A stretch of 64,000 bases of DNA from a virus (IMGVR_UViG_3300027754_000034:62001-126000); one strand, 5' to 3'; shown: positions 27,672 through 36,767, counted from the first letter of the stretch. The notes: a model not told the origin generated them from the letters alone. Numbers and translations are program-made.

Positions 27672-28322
27672 ATGGAAATGAGTCATATACCGGTTCTTTG
27701 GCAACAGACATCTTCTGCAGGATTCATATTTAAAGTAACCAGTACTGGAGAGACCGTTTACGTTTACGCCAGAAATAGATACGCAGTTTGTTGTCTGGAG
27801 AAGTTCTCTATGCCTAGGCAGAATAACTCCCATATCTGCACTTTAGAATCTGTTCTTGTAGACTGTAAATCAGTACCTATAGTTTATCCAAAAGCTCGGG
27901 AAATTCCATATACTGAATTCGTTCTGAACTTCATTGATAGAAGAATTCTCATGTCTGATGTCGTCGTGTTCAACTGTTTTGGAAGCAGTCTCGATGCTGA
28001 TGGTTGGGTTCAAGTAAAGAAAATCATTAGCAAAGAAAAGGCTGATAAAGAAAAGGCTGATAAAGAAAAGGCCGTTGTAAGTAATCGTGATATCTTCCGT
28101 ATTACAACGGATTCTCCTATTTTCGCTAAATCATATGAAGCTGAAATTAAACACACTAGTCATCGTTCTAAGCCCAATGAAACAGTTCTGAAAGCTTTGC
28201 AAGGACTGGGGTACTCTAAACAGTCAGTAAATTCTTGGGCATCTGAGTACGACTCATCCGGTAAATCGAATGGGGATATGGTTAAAGCTGGCTGCAAGAT
28301 GATTGCACAAAAGGCATCATAA
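27672..28322 (+). CDS. Hypothetical protein with RuvA-domain-III-like C-terminus
   Basis: The 216-residue protein has an unrecognised beta-rich first half, a charged linker of three KEKAD repeats (15-bp DNA repeat at 28032-28073), and a C-terminal ETVLKALQGLGYSKQSVNSW. The last segment resembles RuvA domain III, the small helical bundle (ALxxLGY) that binds RuvB; it also resembles UBA-like folds. A RuvB gene is at 41.5 kb, so an adaptor role is possible but unproven. Confidence 0.4.
   Translation: MEMSHIPVLWQQTSSAGFIFKVTSTGETVYVYARNRYAVCCLEKFSMPRQNNSHICTLESVLVDCKSVPIVYPKAREIPYTEFVLNFIDRRILMSDVVVFNCFGSSLDADGWVQVKKIISKEKADKEKADKEKAVVSNRDIFRITTDSPIFAKSYEAEIKHTSHRSKPNETVLKALQGLGYSKQSVNSWASEYDSSGKSNGDMVKAGCKMIAQKAS
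28032..28073 (+). repeat. Tandem 15-bp repeat in coding sequence
   Basis: The unit aaagaaaaggctgat is present 2.8 times and encodes KEKAD repeats in the linker of the 27672 gene. Confidence 0.9.
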
Positions 28323-28327
28323 ATCAC

Positions 28328-28630
28328 ATGAGTATGAACCTAAAAAATAAATATAATTCAGAAAATTACAATGTTAGACATTCTCCCTTGGATATAGAGA
28401 GCGAACTTACTCAAAGTAATAATTACTATATAGCTATCTCCGATAGTTTCAATTCATCTACCAGAGAATATGTAATCGATAGGGCTAGCTCTGCGAACCA
28501 ACACATAAACTCATCTGAGTCCTTAATATCTAAATTCCTTAAATTTTCAATTTCATTATTTTTAATATTCTCTTCTACCCTAATATTAATGTTTATCATC
28601 GCATTTATTATTACAATCAAGAAATTGTAA
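28328..28630 (+). CDS. Small tail-anchored membrane protein
   Basis: The 100-residue protein is polar for about 65 residues and ends with one long hydrophobic segment (ISLFLIFSSTLILMFIIAF, about 74-95) and a short basic tail IKKL. This is a C-terminal membrane anchor. Holin function cannot be claimed from one segment. The gene lies five bases after the previous stop. Confidence 0.5.
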   Translation: MSMNLKNKYNSENYNVRHSPLDIESELTQSNNYYIAISDSFNSSTREYVIDRASSANQHINSSESLISKFLKFSISLFLIFSSTLILMFIIAFIITIKKL

Positions 28631-28638
28631 AATTTTAT

Positions 28639-29106
28639 ATGTTAGTAACCAAATTTGAAGGATCGAAACTACTTAAATTATATGTCCCGAATTATTATTA
28701 TAGTGAAGAAGTAAGAATAGATAAACAAGACCCGGTGCCTTTTAATGATAGCACACTGATTTGCCCGAAAGTCCACTTTGAATTACCAGACGGGAAATGG
28801 TTTGGCATGGACAATGGAATAATAGAGAAATTCGATATAGATAGAGAATGGGATTGGCGAATACTCAAGGCCAGAAAGAAAATAGACTCCATGATGGAGG
28901 ATCCTGAAATTATATCTGACGGGTTTAAACAACTACAAATATTGGAGTCCTCTTCTACATTATGTGGTATAGACCTCCCCGAATTCGTCCAAATGTTGCA
29001 ACAATCAGCAACGGATGGGGAAGATTTAGAAACCACGTTTAATAGAATAAAAGATGAACACGATAAAATATATAATGACGCTAGTAAACGTAATGAATCT
29101 AAGTAA
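28639..29106 (+). CDS. Hypothetical protein
   Basis: The 155-residue protein starts MLVTKFEGSKLLKLYVPNYY and has DGKWFGMDNGIIEKFDIDRE and a helical acidic C-terminus. Not recognised; the length and composition look like a real gene. Its last 81 bases overlap the convergent membrane-protein gene, the longest such overlap in the window. Confidence 0.5.
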   Translation: MLVTKFEGSKLLKLYVPNYYYSEEVRIDKQDPVPFNDSTLICPKVHFELPDGKWFGMDNGIIEKFDIDREWDWRILKARKKIDSMMEDPEIISDGFKQLQILESSSTLCGIDLPEFVQMLQQSATDGEDLETTFNRIKDEHDKIYNDASKRNESK

Positions 29107-29289
29107 CCTAATCTTGGGTTGATATATCTTCGATTCCACTTCAGCTACTTCTAATGATATTAGAATGAAACAGGATATCTGTAAGAATATAAATATGTAA
29201 AAATATACTGGGCTATTTCTTTCATATAATATGGCAGCTAGGATAGATATCCATGCTGCCATATTTATTCCCGAACTAACACTGTTCAC
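29026..29289 (-). CDS. Small three-segment membrane protein
   Basis: The protein has hydrophobic stretches AAWISILAAILY, VYFYIFIFLQISCFILISL and FITFTSVIIYFIVFIFY, so up to three membrane spans. GTG 29289 gives 87 residues; ATG 29262 gives 78 and removes the overlap with the upstream zinc gene. Function unknown; a small holin is possible. Confidence 0.45.
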   Translation of the reverse strand: MNSVSSGINMAAWISILAAILYERNSPVYFYIFIFLQISCFILISLEVAEVESKIYQPKIRLLRFITFTSVIIYFIVFIFYSIKRGF

Positions 29290-29509
29290 TGAACATATTC
29301 CCGAATAACTCTTTGAATTTAATTACGCCGCTTTCCGTCTTGATTTTACTGAACACTAGTTTAGCAAAATGCTTATCAGTCCTTACGCGTCTTGCCGTTA
29401 ATGCCCATTTTTCTCCTCTGGATGGGTGGACACGACACACCCCACAAATATCATCTGTAAGTTTAGACATGATATTGCACCCGATACATTTCCCAATACA
29501 AATAATCAT
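29276..29509 (-). CDS. Small zinc-ribbon phage protein
   Basis: The 77-residue protein has CIGKCIGCNIMSKLTDDICG and CRV, then RGEKWALTARRVRTDKHFAKL. A treble-clef-like zinc site followed by a basic helix is likely. I know similar small proteins from other phages, with no function. It overlaps the next gene start by 14 bases if GTG 29289 is used. Confidence 0.5.
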   Translation of the reverse strand: MIICIGKCIGCNIMSKLTDDICGVCRVHPSRGEKWALTARRVRTDKHFAKLVFSKIKTESGVIKFKELFGNMFSEQC

Positions 29510-29581
29510 TTAAGAAAAAACCCTTCCTAATGAGTAATTTTCATTCCGCTTTAGTTATTTATTAATATGGGACAGAATTAA

Positions 29582-29764
29582 TTGCTCGTTAACGAGCAGC
29601 CTCTAGCGAAAAATAACACCGACACAAGCATTAAATATGAACATAATAAAGCGGTTTGGGTTTTTGATAATATACTATTTCTAAATAAATTATCCGGTAT
29701 AATTCATTATTCCACTGATTTTAACTATGTGATAGATGAATCAGAAAAGCATTACCTGAAATAA
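29582..29764 (+). CDS. Possible small protein before a J-domain gene
   Basis: An open frame of 60 codons starts at TTG 29582, with no ATG. It ends 13 bases before the next gene, which has a plausible spacing. The protein (AVWVFDNILFLNKLSG inside) is not recognised. It could be a real gene with a rare start or a leader region. Confidence 0.3.
   Translation: MLVNEQPLAKNNTDTSIKYEHNKAVWVFDNILFLNKLSGIIHYSTDFNYVIDESEKHYLK
29583..29598. promoter_or_regulatory. Perfect 16-bp palindrome
   Basis: TGCTCGTTAACGAGCA is perfectly self-complementary and lies between the divergent genes 29276-29509 and the small ORF starting at 29582. It could bind a dimeric repressor. If the short ORF starts here, the palindrome covers its first codons. 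Confidence 0.45.
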
Positions 29765-29777
29765 AGAATAAAACATC

Positions 29778-30434
29778 ATGAGAGACAAGAAATGGAAAAG
29801 CTTGGTGTTTAGACTTCAACATTTGCAGGCAGAATTAGACGACAGACAAGAATTACTTGATGATCATAAACATGCCTTTGATGCAGCTATACAAAAAATT
29901 ATTAAAGAATATTTACACAGTAAAACTAAGAGTACAGAAGAAATAAATCCAGTTGATGAAGAGACATCCACAGCTTTAGTAAAGAAGGCAGACGATCCGA
30001 GTACAGATTCGGATGACACTAATGAGCCCGAAGGTATAAGTAATTTAGAAGACCAAGAAATTCACAATGAAGTAGATAGTATTCCTGAGGTTTTTAAAAA
30101 ATTGTGGAAATCCATAGCTTCTCTCACCCATCCAGATAAAACTAATAATGACGAAAGATATACCAAGGTATACAAAGAGTCTCTTGTTCATTACAAGGAA
30201 AAAAATTTCGGTAATTTGATAATAACCGCCTTAGAATTAGGGATTTTAAATAACCATATAGATAATGGCCTTATTCCGCACATCAATGATTCCATAAGCG
30301 TAGCAGAAAATAGGATAAAGCATATAGATGGACTAGCACTATGGCAATGGTTAAATACTGAGGACGAAGATCAAAAGAAAAATATTACTAATTTAACAGC
30401 TGCAATCATGAAAAGTAGACTAGGTATCAACTAA
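29778..30434 (+). CDS. J-domain-like protein with coiled-coil N-terminus
   Basis: The 218-residue protein starts with a helical coil (LVFRLQHLQAELDDRQELLD), an acidic disordered middle, then LWKSIASLTHPDKTNNDERY at about residues 109-128 with HPDKT, and a helix YTKVYKESLVHYKEKNFGNL. This is a divergent J domain followed by extra helices. It may recruit DnaK to a phage target. Overlaps the convergent gene by 8 bases. Confidence 0.6.
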   Translation: MRDKKWKSLVFRLQHLQAELDDRQELLDDHKHAFDAAIQKIIKEYLHSKTKSTEEINPVDEETSTALVKKADDPSTDSDDTNEPEGISNLEDQEIHNEVDSIPEVFKKLWKSIASLTHPDKTNNDERYTKVYKESLVHYKEKNFGNLIITALELGILNNHIDNGLIPHINDSISVAENRIKHIDGLALWQWLNTEDEDQKKNITNLTAAIMKSRLGIN

Positions 30435-30720
30435 TGATTTGAAGCACTAAGTTCATGGCTGGTTCTTCGGAATGCCTCATAATCAATTCTGGATCTTCTT
30501 CTATTAACCAAAGACCATCTACCATTCTACACTCGGATTTTCCAATGAGTAGAAATCCGTCTCTGTTATAACCCACGAATCTTTTAGCTTTAGGCAAGTA
30601 TAAAGCATGGGTGTCTCTAAAATCAGCCCACATAATATAAGATTGAAGATTAACGCCTTCAGAGGTGCACAGGGCCATCCAAGGTCTTTTAGGAACTAAA
30701 TTACCTGCAAAGGGTCTCAA
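30427..30720 (-). CDS. Hypothetical protein
   Basis: The TTG at 30720 gives 97 residues; ATG 30678 gives 83 (MALCTSEGVNLQSYIMWADF). The sequence is beta-rich with GYNRDGFLLIGKSECRMVDG. It is a lone minus-strand gene between two plus-strand genes. Not recognised. Confidence 0.45.
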   Translation of the reverse strand: MRPFAGNLVPKRPWMALCTSEGVNLQSYIMWADFRDTHALYLPKAKRFVGYNRDGFLLIGKSECRMVDGLWLIEEDPELIMRHSEEPAMNLVLQIIS

Positions 30721-30764
30721 CTTTTTACTTTACCGATTTAAATTCTTTATATTTCTCTGAAATT

Positions 30765-31274
30765 GTGGAATACATATCATATAGCGACATAGCCCTAAAA
30801 ATTTCTTCGACAAAGATAGCCCTTGTTCCAGAAAAAGAGGGTGCTTATGGAGCACCTGATGGTCAGATCATTTCTCTACTCAAGGACTTATTATGCTGCA
30901 AATACTCTATAGACGCTGCCTATCGTAGCTTTGCGGACAGAGTAAGGGGTCCTTGGAGAGATGCCCTTGTAGAACACTGGAAGGACCATGCTAAAGAAGA
31001 ACGCTCCGCAGCTTACGATATAGCCATGAAAATTGTAGGGATGGGTGGAGATCCATTTCTACACATGTTATCGATCCCCGAATGTCCCGCCAATGTTGAA
31101 GCACTATGTGCTTGCTTGGCTCAAATGGAATTAAATTTGATTGAAACTAGCCGAGCACTAATAGGATGTTCCGGGGACAATACGGCCATAAGAGTCATGG
31201 CTGAGAATATTATTCTAATAGATACTCAACACTTAGATGACCTAAAAAGAATGTGCGTTCAATTAGCTGTGTGA
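30765..31274 (+). CDS. Ferritin-like four-helix protein
   Basis: The 169-residue protein reads as a four-helix bundle: LLKDLLCCKYSIDAAYRSFA, VEHWKDHAKEERSAAYDIA, MELNLIETSRALIG and IILIDTQHLDDLKRM. The EHxxHxxEE and ExxxIxxxR/QHxxD residues fit the ferritin-like/Dps diiron superfamily. It might store iron, protect DNA or act as an oxidoreductase. The start is GTG 30765. Overlaps the convergent ATPase gene by 16 bases. Confidence 0.6.
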   Translation: MEYISYSDIALKISSTKIALVPEKEGAYGAPDGQIISLLKDLLCCKYSIDAAYRSFADRVRGPWRDALVEHWKDHAKEERSAAYDIAMKIVGMGGDPFLHMLSIPECPANVEALCACLAQMELNLIETSRALIGCSGDNTAIRVMAENIILIDTQHLDDLKRMCVQLAV

Positions 31275-32428
31275 TTGTCTGCCAGGTGTGGTTTATCGCA
31301 AGTGGGACAACGCGGGATCTTTTCTATCTCTTGGTTAACGATTAAGAGATCTGCGTCTATCTCTTTCAGTATCTTTTTAGATTTTACACATTCGTTGGCT
31401 TGATTCGTTAATCTAACGTTCAATGCCATTAATTCGATATATTGTGAGTATGACTTCACAGGTTCTGGAATATCTTTTATCGGACCATAAGCGTCACCTT
31501 TAAGTCTATCTATTTTTTTCGAAATATTTTTTAACTCTATATAATTACTCACCTCATTGATTTCATCAGGTATTTTTGTCTTCTTAATACTGTTAAGTGG
31601 AATAATACCACTAGCATGTTTGCTTATGTTTTCCTCAATCCTGCTCAAGGATTTCCACACGTCTACCTCCTGAAAATCGACCTTATCGATCAGTATCACC
31701 TTCTCGATTTCTTTAACGTGGTCTATCGACGTTTCAAGACTTTTTACTTTTTTGGAGAATTTATCTAGTAATTCAATGCTGTTCGAATAATCTAATATTG
31801 ACTTAAATTGATCTTCCAGGTCCTGCTTGATATTGTTAAGTTCCTCCAGAGCTGTTAATTTTTCCAGTACCCCCTTAAGATTTTTAGACTCTTCGGATCG
31901 TGCATTTGATTCATCATTATGTTTTCTTTTGCCCTTAGCACATAATGTAATGGCGTCTTGTAGTACATTTAGCCTTGATACTTCTGATATGAAGTCTGTT
32001 ACTTGGGAACCAGGCTTATCTAACAAGAATATGGGAGAAAATTGTGAAGCCAACCATGGATGGATATTATCACTACCTACATTTACCGGCTTAAACCCAA
32101 ACGAAGCTATTTCATCTAACTGTTTTGCTCCTACTTTATCTAAGGTTTTCCCGCCGATAATGTATCGATTTATACCCTTCTCACCCTTTTCCCATGTGTA
32201 AGCCCAGTCCTCACACTCCATAGAAACTGTGCTATGACTTGCTCCTTTCCTAACCATCCCTATTACTGAATTATTTAGTATAGAAGAGGAAATCGCTCTA
32301 ACAATAGCACTTTTCCCGATGTTAGTCACACCAACTAGACATGTAAATCCTTTTATTTCAAATTCAATGTCTTTAATGCTCTGAAAATTCTTGATCCGTA
32401 CTTTTATTGGCTTTAAATTTTCCGACAT
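31259..32428 (-). CDS. SMC/RecF-like ATPase with coiled coil (half-SbcC)
   Basis: The 389-residue protein begins with the RecF/SbcC-type N-lobe: VRIKNFQSIKDIEFEIKGF, then Walker A GVTNIGKSA near residue 33. A long coiled coil follows (about 160-370) and the protein ends with PRCPTCDKPH, like a zinc hook. The C-terminal ATPase lobe (signature motif, Walker B) is absent. T4 gp46 and SbcC are complete versions; here only the N-lobe plus arm is present, so it may work with another subunit. It follows recA by 10 bases in the same operon. Confidence 0.72.
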   Translation of the reverse strand: MSENLKPIKVRIKNFQSIKDIEFEIKGFTCLVGVTNIGKSAIVRAISSSILNNSVIGMVRKGASHSTVSMECEDWAYTWEKGEKGINRYIIGGKTLDKVGAKQLDEIASFGFKPVNVGSDNIHPWLASQFSPIFLLDKPGSQVTDFISEVSRLNVLQDAITLCAKGKRKHNDESNARSEESKNLKGVLEKLTALEELNNIKQDLEDQFKSILDYSNSIELLDKFSKKVKSLETSIDHVKEIEKVILIDKVDFQEVDVWKSLSRIEENISKHASGIIPLNSIKKTKIPDEINEVSNYIELKNISKKIDRLKGDAYGPIKDIPEPVKSYSQYIELMALNVRLTNQANECVKSKKILKEIDADLLIVNQEIEKIPRCPTCDKPHLADNHTAN

Positions 32429-32438
32429 TATTCTACTA

Positions 32439-33755
32439 TCAAATATCTGAGGTATCGATTTCCGAGGTTTCTACGCCATCATCATCATCAACACCCATAT
32501 CAGCGGGTGTTACGTAATTTGTGGTGGAATCGTCCAGATAGTCGTCATCTTCATCCATCCTTTTCGTAATTGCGTCTTCTGCTAGTGAGGCCAACTGTTC
32601 ATCATCAATAGCTCTAAATCCTTGAATAATTTTATCTCTACACATACTCATCATTTCTTCAAACATCACACTATCTTTCTGAATGGCTACTCTAAATTTT
32701 TCTATTCCTATTGCTTCTACTTCCTTGCCTGTAGCTGGTGATTTGTAAGTATATATATCTTGCTTTCTAGCGTTTTTACTGTGTTTTACTATTCCATATG
32801 CCTCGGCGACATTCATCATGGTTCTTAGTTCATCAATTCCAACACCGTAACGAATAGTTATGAGACCCGTGTGTCCCTGGCGTGCATCGATCTTGTTTTT
32901 AATATTCTTTACTTCAATATCTGTCGATACAGGAACTTCCTCGTATTCTTTAATAATCGGATTCCAAATTTTCGCCTTAGCAGATTGCTTAGGCTTTAAC
33001 ATGAGCCGAATGGAAGACCAAAACTTAAGAGCATTGCCTCCCGTAGTGCTCTTTAAAGCTTCTTCAGTATATCCCATAGCTCCTATCTTATCACGAGTCT
33101 GATTTGTGAAAATTAAGCAGGTACCCGTTTTAGCAATGATGGCTTGAATCTTTGGCATCCAAGTACTCATAAGTCTTGGGATTTCCGCCATGCCCTGCTT
33201 CTCTTTTTCGTTAGCTACATTTCTTTGGATCTCACGCCGAGACACTAGACCTGCTACTGAGTCTACTACGATTAGATCTATACCATGAAGCGCAGCCCCA
33301 TTAACTAGACTCTCCGTTTCCTCGAAGGTATGGGGCTGTACACGAATCGCGTTGCCTGACCCTCCTAATTCTACGGGTCTAAAATCGACTCCTAATTTCA
33401 GAGCATATGCATCAATAACTGCATGCTCCAGATCTACATAAAGAACGCTCCCAGTGCCGCCTTTAGATGCAATTGCTTGCCCTGCAGCCATTAAGGCAAT
33501 CGTGGACTTACCTGATGATTCACGACCATATACCTCAACTATCTTGCCTCGTGGCCATCCAGGGCAAAGAAATGATCCATCAGGAAGTCTAGAACCACCT
33601 ATAAGGAGATTTAATACTGTGGACCCAGTATTAATGTGCTCCATCTTCAATGATGGAGTCACTAACATATCTTTCATGTTCAACCCGGTTCGTTTCTCCA
33701 TGGTTGATAAGAATTTCGCAATGTTTGGATGAATTTTTGCTGTTTGCTTGGCCAT
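32439..33755 (-). CDS. recA: RecA/UvsX recombinase
   Basis: The 438-residue protein has Walker A GRESSGKST near residue 77, SVLYVDLEHAVIDAYALKLG, Walker B DLIVVDSVAGLV, the loop LMSTWMPKIQAIIAKTGT, and FTNQTRDKIGAMGY, all RecA features. An acidic C-terminal tail (about 395-438, DEDDDYLDDS) is typical of regulated RecA proteins. It forms strand-exchange filaments in recombination-dependent replication and repair. The leader contains tgagtgtaatg 15 bases before the ATG. Divergent from a short gene with 64 bp between. Confidence 0.95.
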   Translation of the reverse strand: MAKQTAKIHPNIAKFLSTMEKRTGLNMKDMLVTPSLKMEHINTGSTVLNLLIGGSRLPDGSFLCPGWPRGKIVEVYGRESSGKSTIALMAAGQAIASKGGTGSVLYVDLEHAVIDAYALKLGVDFRPVELGGSGNAIRVQPHTFEETESLVNGAALHGIDLIVVDSVAGLVSRREIQRNVANEKEKQGMAEIPRLMSTWMPKIQAIIAKTGTCLIFTNQTRDKIGAMGYTEEALKSTTGGNALKFWSSIRLMLKPKQSAKAKIWNPIIKEYEEVPVSTDIEVKNIKNKIDARQGHTGLITIRYGVGIDELRTMMNVAEAYGIVKHSKNARKQDIYTYKSPATGKEVEAIGIEKFRVAIQKDSVMFEEMMSMCRDKIIQGFRAIDDEQLASLAEDAITKRMDEDDDYLDDSTTNYVTPADMGVDDDDGVETSEIDTSDI

Positions 33756-33819
33756 AATAACTTTCTACATTACACTCAGTGTCTGTTACTCTTTGCTTCT
33801 TTATCTTCTGTTTAATTGA

Positions 33820-34032
33820 ATGGGTAAACGGAATTCACGAAATCGTAAAACACCGCAAGTTAAGTCAATGCAAGAATTTTGCAACGATTTAAAAATTGCT
33901 AAAATAGATGAAGTTCATGAATTGAAGCAGTCAGAATTGGAAAAAAAGTATAAGGAGCAAGAAGATAAAATGATCATATTGATGTACGGTAACTATTCGA
34001 CGGAAGAAGGACCTTCACAAGATTCTAAATAG
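33820..34032 (+). CDS. Small charged hypothetical protein
   Basis: The 70-residue protein has a basic start (MGKRNSRNRKTPQVKSMQEF) and a charged helix EVHELKQSELEKKYKEQEDK. The last 40 bases overlap ruvC. It is the only plus-strand gene between recA and 47 kb. Confidence 0.45.
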   Translation: MGKRNSRNRKTPQVKSMQEFCNDLKIAKIDEVHELKQSELEKKYKEQEDKMIILMYGNYSTEEGPSQDSK

Positions 34033-34724
34033 CTTAATAAATTAGTGTTAATGTCCGTTTTTTTCGGAAGATCTATTCTTCCTTCTGGTATTTTTGAAAA
34101 TTCGAAAAATCTGCTATTTTCTCTAAATATATGGGCTATTTTTATGTTTGCAGTTCCCTTTAGCGTTTTCACCTTCTTCGTTTTTTCTAAAAATACTCTG
34201 AGTTCATTATCACTTAGCATATCAGGTGATAAGAGACCATTTTTTAATGACATAAACCTTGTGCTGAAATATGAAATGCAATAAGCGTCGGCTTCGTTAT
34301 TATCTATAAGTTCAGAATCATTCGTATCGAATTGCACGAATTTCTGCATATCCAATTTGGTTACTAGTCCTCTGACACTCTTTCGCCCCCTGACCAATGA
34401 CTTTAAAGTAGCGGGATCGAAAAGCACCACATCCTTCCTTGATTCAAATATTGCTTCTAAGCAAAACATCATTAAGCTATGATGTACAGTTTGGTATGGA
34501 CCTGCCCCATATGCTGGGCTTTCAATACCTACGACATCTGGTTCGAAGGTATTCAGGAGCCTCTTTACCAGAGACCTATAATGAACATACCTAGCAACAG
34601 GAACTGTTGAAGGAAATGTCTCTTCATGCCCGGAAGAGATTCTTCTTTCCGTTCCAGTCGCCTGGTTATCAAAGACGGCCCATCCGAAGCCTCGGAGGGA
34701 TGGGTCTAATCCTAAGGATCTCAA
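33993..34724 (-). CDS. ruvC: RuvC-like Holliday-junction resolvase
   Basis: The 243-residue protein starts MRSLGLDPSLRGFGWAVFD, with the first catalytic Asp at residue 7; VVGIESPAYGAGP gives the Glu near 66; DNNEADAYCISYF gives the C-terminal acidic pair near 145. These are the RNase H-fold RuvC residues. It has about 70 extra C-terminal residues compared with bacterial RuvC (about 170). The start is TTG, overlapping the preceding stop in TTGA, which supports it. Resolves branched DNA before packaging. Confidence 0.85.
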   Translation of the reverse strand: MRSLGLDPSLRGFGWAVFDNQATGTERRISSGHEETFPSTVPVARYVHYRSLVKRLLNTFEPDVVGIESPAYGAGPYQTVHHSLMMFCLEAIFESRKDVVLFDPATLKSLVRGRKSVRGLVTKLDMQKFVQFDTNDSELIDNNEADAYCISYFSTRFMSLKNGLLSPDMLSDNELRVFLEKTKKVKTLKGTANIKIAHIFRENSRFFEFSKIPEGRIDLPKKTDINTNLLSYLESCEGPSSVE

Positions 34725-35059
34725 TGATTTGATTTAGCGTCTAAAATAGCCCTTGCAAATGGGATTAAGTTCCAAGCCCATGGCAAGTATCCACCAGTTG
34801 GATTCTGGATTGAAGTAACCAAATGTTTCCAGTGAGACTCAGGAATTTCCCAAGTATCGGAATGTTTCTCTATGCTTCGAGCTATTTCATATGCTCTTTG
34901 TAATCCATCATAATCTTTTATAACTTCTAAATCGAAAGCTCTCTCTTTCACATAAGTATCAAAACTTATGTGATCTACTGGTTTGCCATCGCTAATAAAG
35001 GACCGTCCATGAAAGTCTACTGGTTTAATAGCTTCTGGCACGTTTATGACTCTACTCAT
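34721..35059 (-). CDS. Conserved phage hypothetical protein
   Basis: The 112-residue protein has ISFDTYVKERAFDLEVIKDYDGL and GYLPWAWNLIPFARAILDA near its end. I have the impression of similar proteins in other phages but no function. It lies between a fibre-associated gene and ruvC, with a TTGA coupling to ruvC. Confidence 0.5.
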   Translation of the reverse strand: MSRVINVPEAIKPVDFHGRSFISDGKPVDHISFDTYVKERAFDLEVIKDYDGLQRAYEIARSIEKHSDTWEIPESHWKHLVTSIQNPTGGYLPWAWNLIPFARAILDAKSNH

Positions 35060-35079
35060 GTTCTATTTTACAGTTATCA

Positions 35080-35319
35080 TCATAAAGTGGGATTCAATAC
35101 TGCGTATAGGAAACTCTTTACAGAGGTATAGATATCATCAGGAAATGTCACATTCTTAAACGATTTTGAACACTGTTCGACTGAAATCCAAGTCCCATCG
35201 TTATCATATCCTCTATCGTAGTATATACTTACACTATTATCCTCTACATTTACCTCGAATCTAGTAATTTTAGCTTGATTTATGATGACAGACTGAGGGG
35301 TTGGCAAGGAAATAGGCAT
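35080..35319 (-). CDS. Small hypothetical protein next to the tail-fibre gene
   Basis: The 79-residue protein (ITRFEVNVEDNSVSIYYDRG, VTFPDDIYTSVKSFLYAVL) is a small beta/alpha domain. It follows the tail-fibre gene by two bases and is probably translated from the same mRNA; similar small proteins accompany structural genes in other phages. Confidence 0.55.
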   Translation of the reverse strand: MPISLPTPQSVIINQAKITRFEVNVEDNSVSIYYDRGYDNDGTWISVEQCSKSFKNVTFPDDIYTSVKSFLYAVLNPTL

Positions 35320-35321
35320 TC

Positions 35322-36767
35322 TCAGGCTCCTGTTCCAGTTAGTAGTCCAAAGCGTTGCAATGTTTTGTAAGCATCATCCAACATCGACTGAGCAGTAGAT
35401 GTGTAAGTAGCTGGAGCACTCACGTTTCCACCAGTATTAGCTCTCGGTCCAGTTGCTGTCGCTTTATTAAAAAATCCTAATTTCGAATTTGCATTTGAAC
35501 ATATGTTTACATTGTCTCCGTTCATATTAACATTCTTGAATCCACCAGTCCCATAATGCCCTATATTTATAGTCTGTGTGCCGGTATTGTTGCCCTGAAA
35601 CCCGATATTTATCGAATATGTATTAACGGATGTACCAATTGAAATACTGCCAGTACTAGCACTGCTCCCAACCGTTATATTTCCATTACCAGTAGTCAAA
35701 GAAAACGCACCGTTAGCAGCAGAGGTATCTAGCGTCATGCCGCCCGAACCTGCACGAACAGTCGTAACCGATCCGGATCCAGCAGAGTCTGCTCCCGTAG
35801 AACCAACAGTTATCGCTGTTCTCCCAGATCCAGCACCTATAGATATGGAGGTTAAACCTGCCCCTGATGAGCCACCGCTTCCTATGTTAATTGACTGTGT
35901 AGCACTTGTGACTGTGGTACCATTGCCAAAGAAAATGGTATTTGATGCGGTAGAACCGCCAATAGTCATGGTTCCTGTGCCACAAGTTAGTTGAAAATCA
36001 CCGTTGTTTGTACCTATAGCCATACCCCCCGAACCTGCTGAGAGTGTTAAAGACGAAGTACTAGTACCGTCACCTACCGAGTTAGAAGCTGTGGTACTTC
36101 CGGTAAGTGTTAAAACACCGCCTGACTGATTTAAAGGTCCTTCTAGTTTTGTCGTACCAGCTTGTACCCAAACAGCGTAAGCATTAGTTAATGTAGCAGA
36201 AGCGCCCTGGGTAGGTGCACCAGTTATCGCTAGTGTAGCAGCTGTTCCTATTATTCTAGTAGCACCACTACCAGCATATGTTGGAGCCTGTAAAACAAAG
36301 GCCCTTTGGGTAGGAACGTTGCCTGTAAATGTAACGGTGCGCGCTAAATTAATATTTACATCATTAGATTCACTCGTTTGCGATGTATGTGCGCCGCCAT
36401 TGATGACTATAAGATAGGCCCCCGTAGTAGAAGAAGCGGCCTGAGTTAACGTCCATGATTTTCCGACAGCACCAGACCAGGATAAGGAACCTGTTGGTAA
36501 TGCTGTGTCTCCTGTCATGGAGCCCAAACTTAAGGCTCCGCTGCCCGCTGAAGCACTTATCGCCTTGCCTGCAGCCAGGCTAATTCCATTTCCATCTATA
36601 CTAGCAGTAGTGGTACCATTATTTTGAAAGTTAATGCCGCTTGCTCCACTGAGAGTTAGAGCGCCTGTTGAAGTACCCCACGTAGAAGCTGCGGCGGCTG
36701 TTAACGTTAAGGCTCCCGAAGTGGTACTCCATGTAGAAGCTGCGGACCTAAATTCTTGTGTTATCAT
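35322..36767 (-). CDS. Gly/Ser/Thr-rich tail-fibre protein
   Basis: The 481-residue protein is made of beta repeats of the type SINIGxGxxxG and TLSAGSGGMxI, with few charged residues. The C-terminus has KLGFFNKATATGPRANTGG and SMLDDAYKTLQRFGLL, an ending that I know from many phage tail-fibre proteins. It probably forms a trimeric beta-structured fibre. It has the clearest Shine-Dalgarno in the window (AGGAGG, 36777-36782). The gene is GC-richer than its neighbours because of Gly/Ala/Thr codons. Confidence 0.75.
   Translation of the reverse strand: MITQEFRSAASTWSTTSGALTLTAAAASTWGTSTGALTLSGASGINFQNNGTTTASIDGNGISLAAGKAISASAGSGALSLGSMTGDTALPTGSLSWSGAVGKSWTLTQAASSTTGAYLIVINGGAHTSQTSESNDVNINLARTVTFTGNVPTQRAFVLQAPTYAGSGATRIIGTAATLAITGAPTQGASATLTNAYAVWVQAGTTKLEGPLNQSGGVLTLTGSTTASNSVGDGTSTSSLTLSAGSGGMAIGTNNGDFQLTCGTGTMTIGGSTASNTIFFGNGTTVTSATQSINIGSGGSSGAGLTSISIGAGSGRTAITVGSTGADSAGSGSVTTVRAGSGGMTLDTSAANGAFSLTTGNGNITVGSSASTGSISIGTSVNTYSINIGFQGNNTGTQTINIGHYGTGGFKNVNMNGDNVNICSNANSKLGFFNKATATGPRANTGGNVSAPATYTSTAQSMLDDAYKTLQRFGLLTGTGA

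Noticed and set aside
35737-35994. Plus-strand Pro/Val-rich frame inside the tail-fibre gene
   Set aside because: Antisense shadow of Gly/Ser/Thr repeats.
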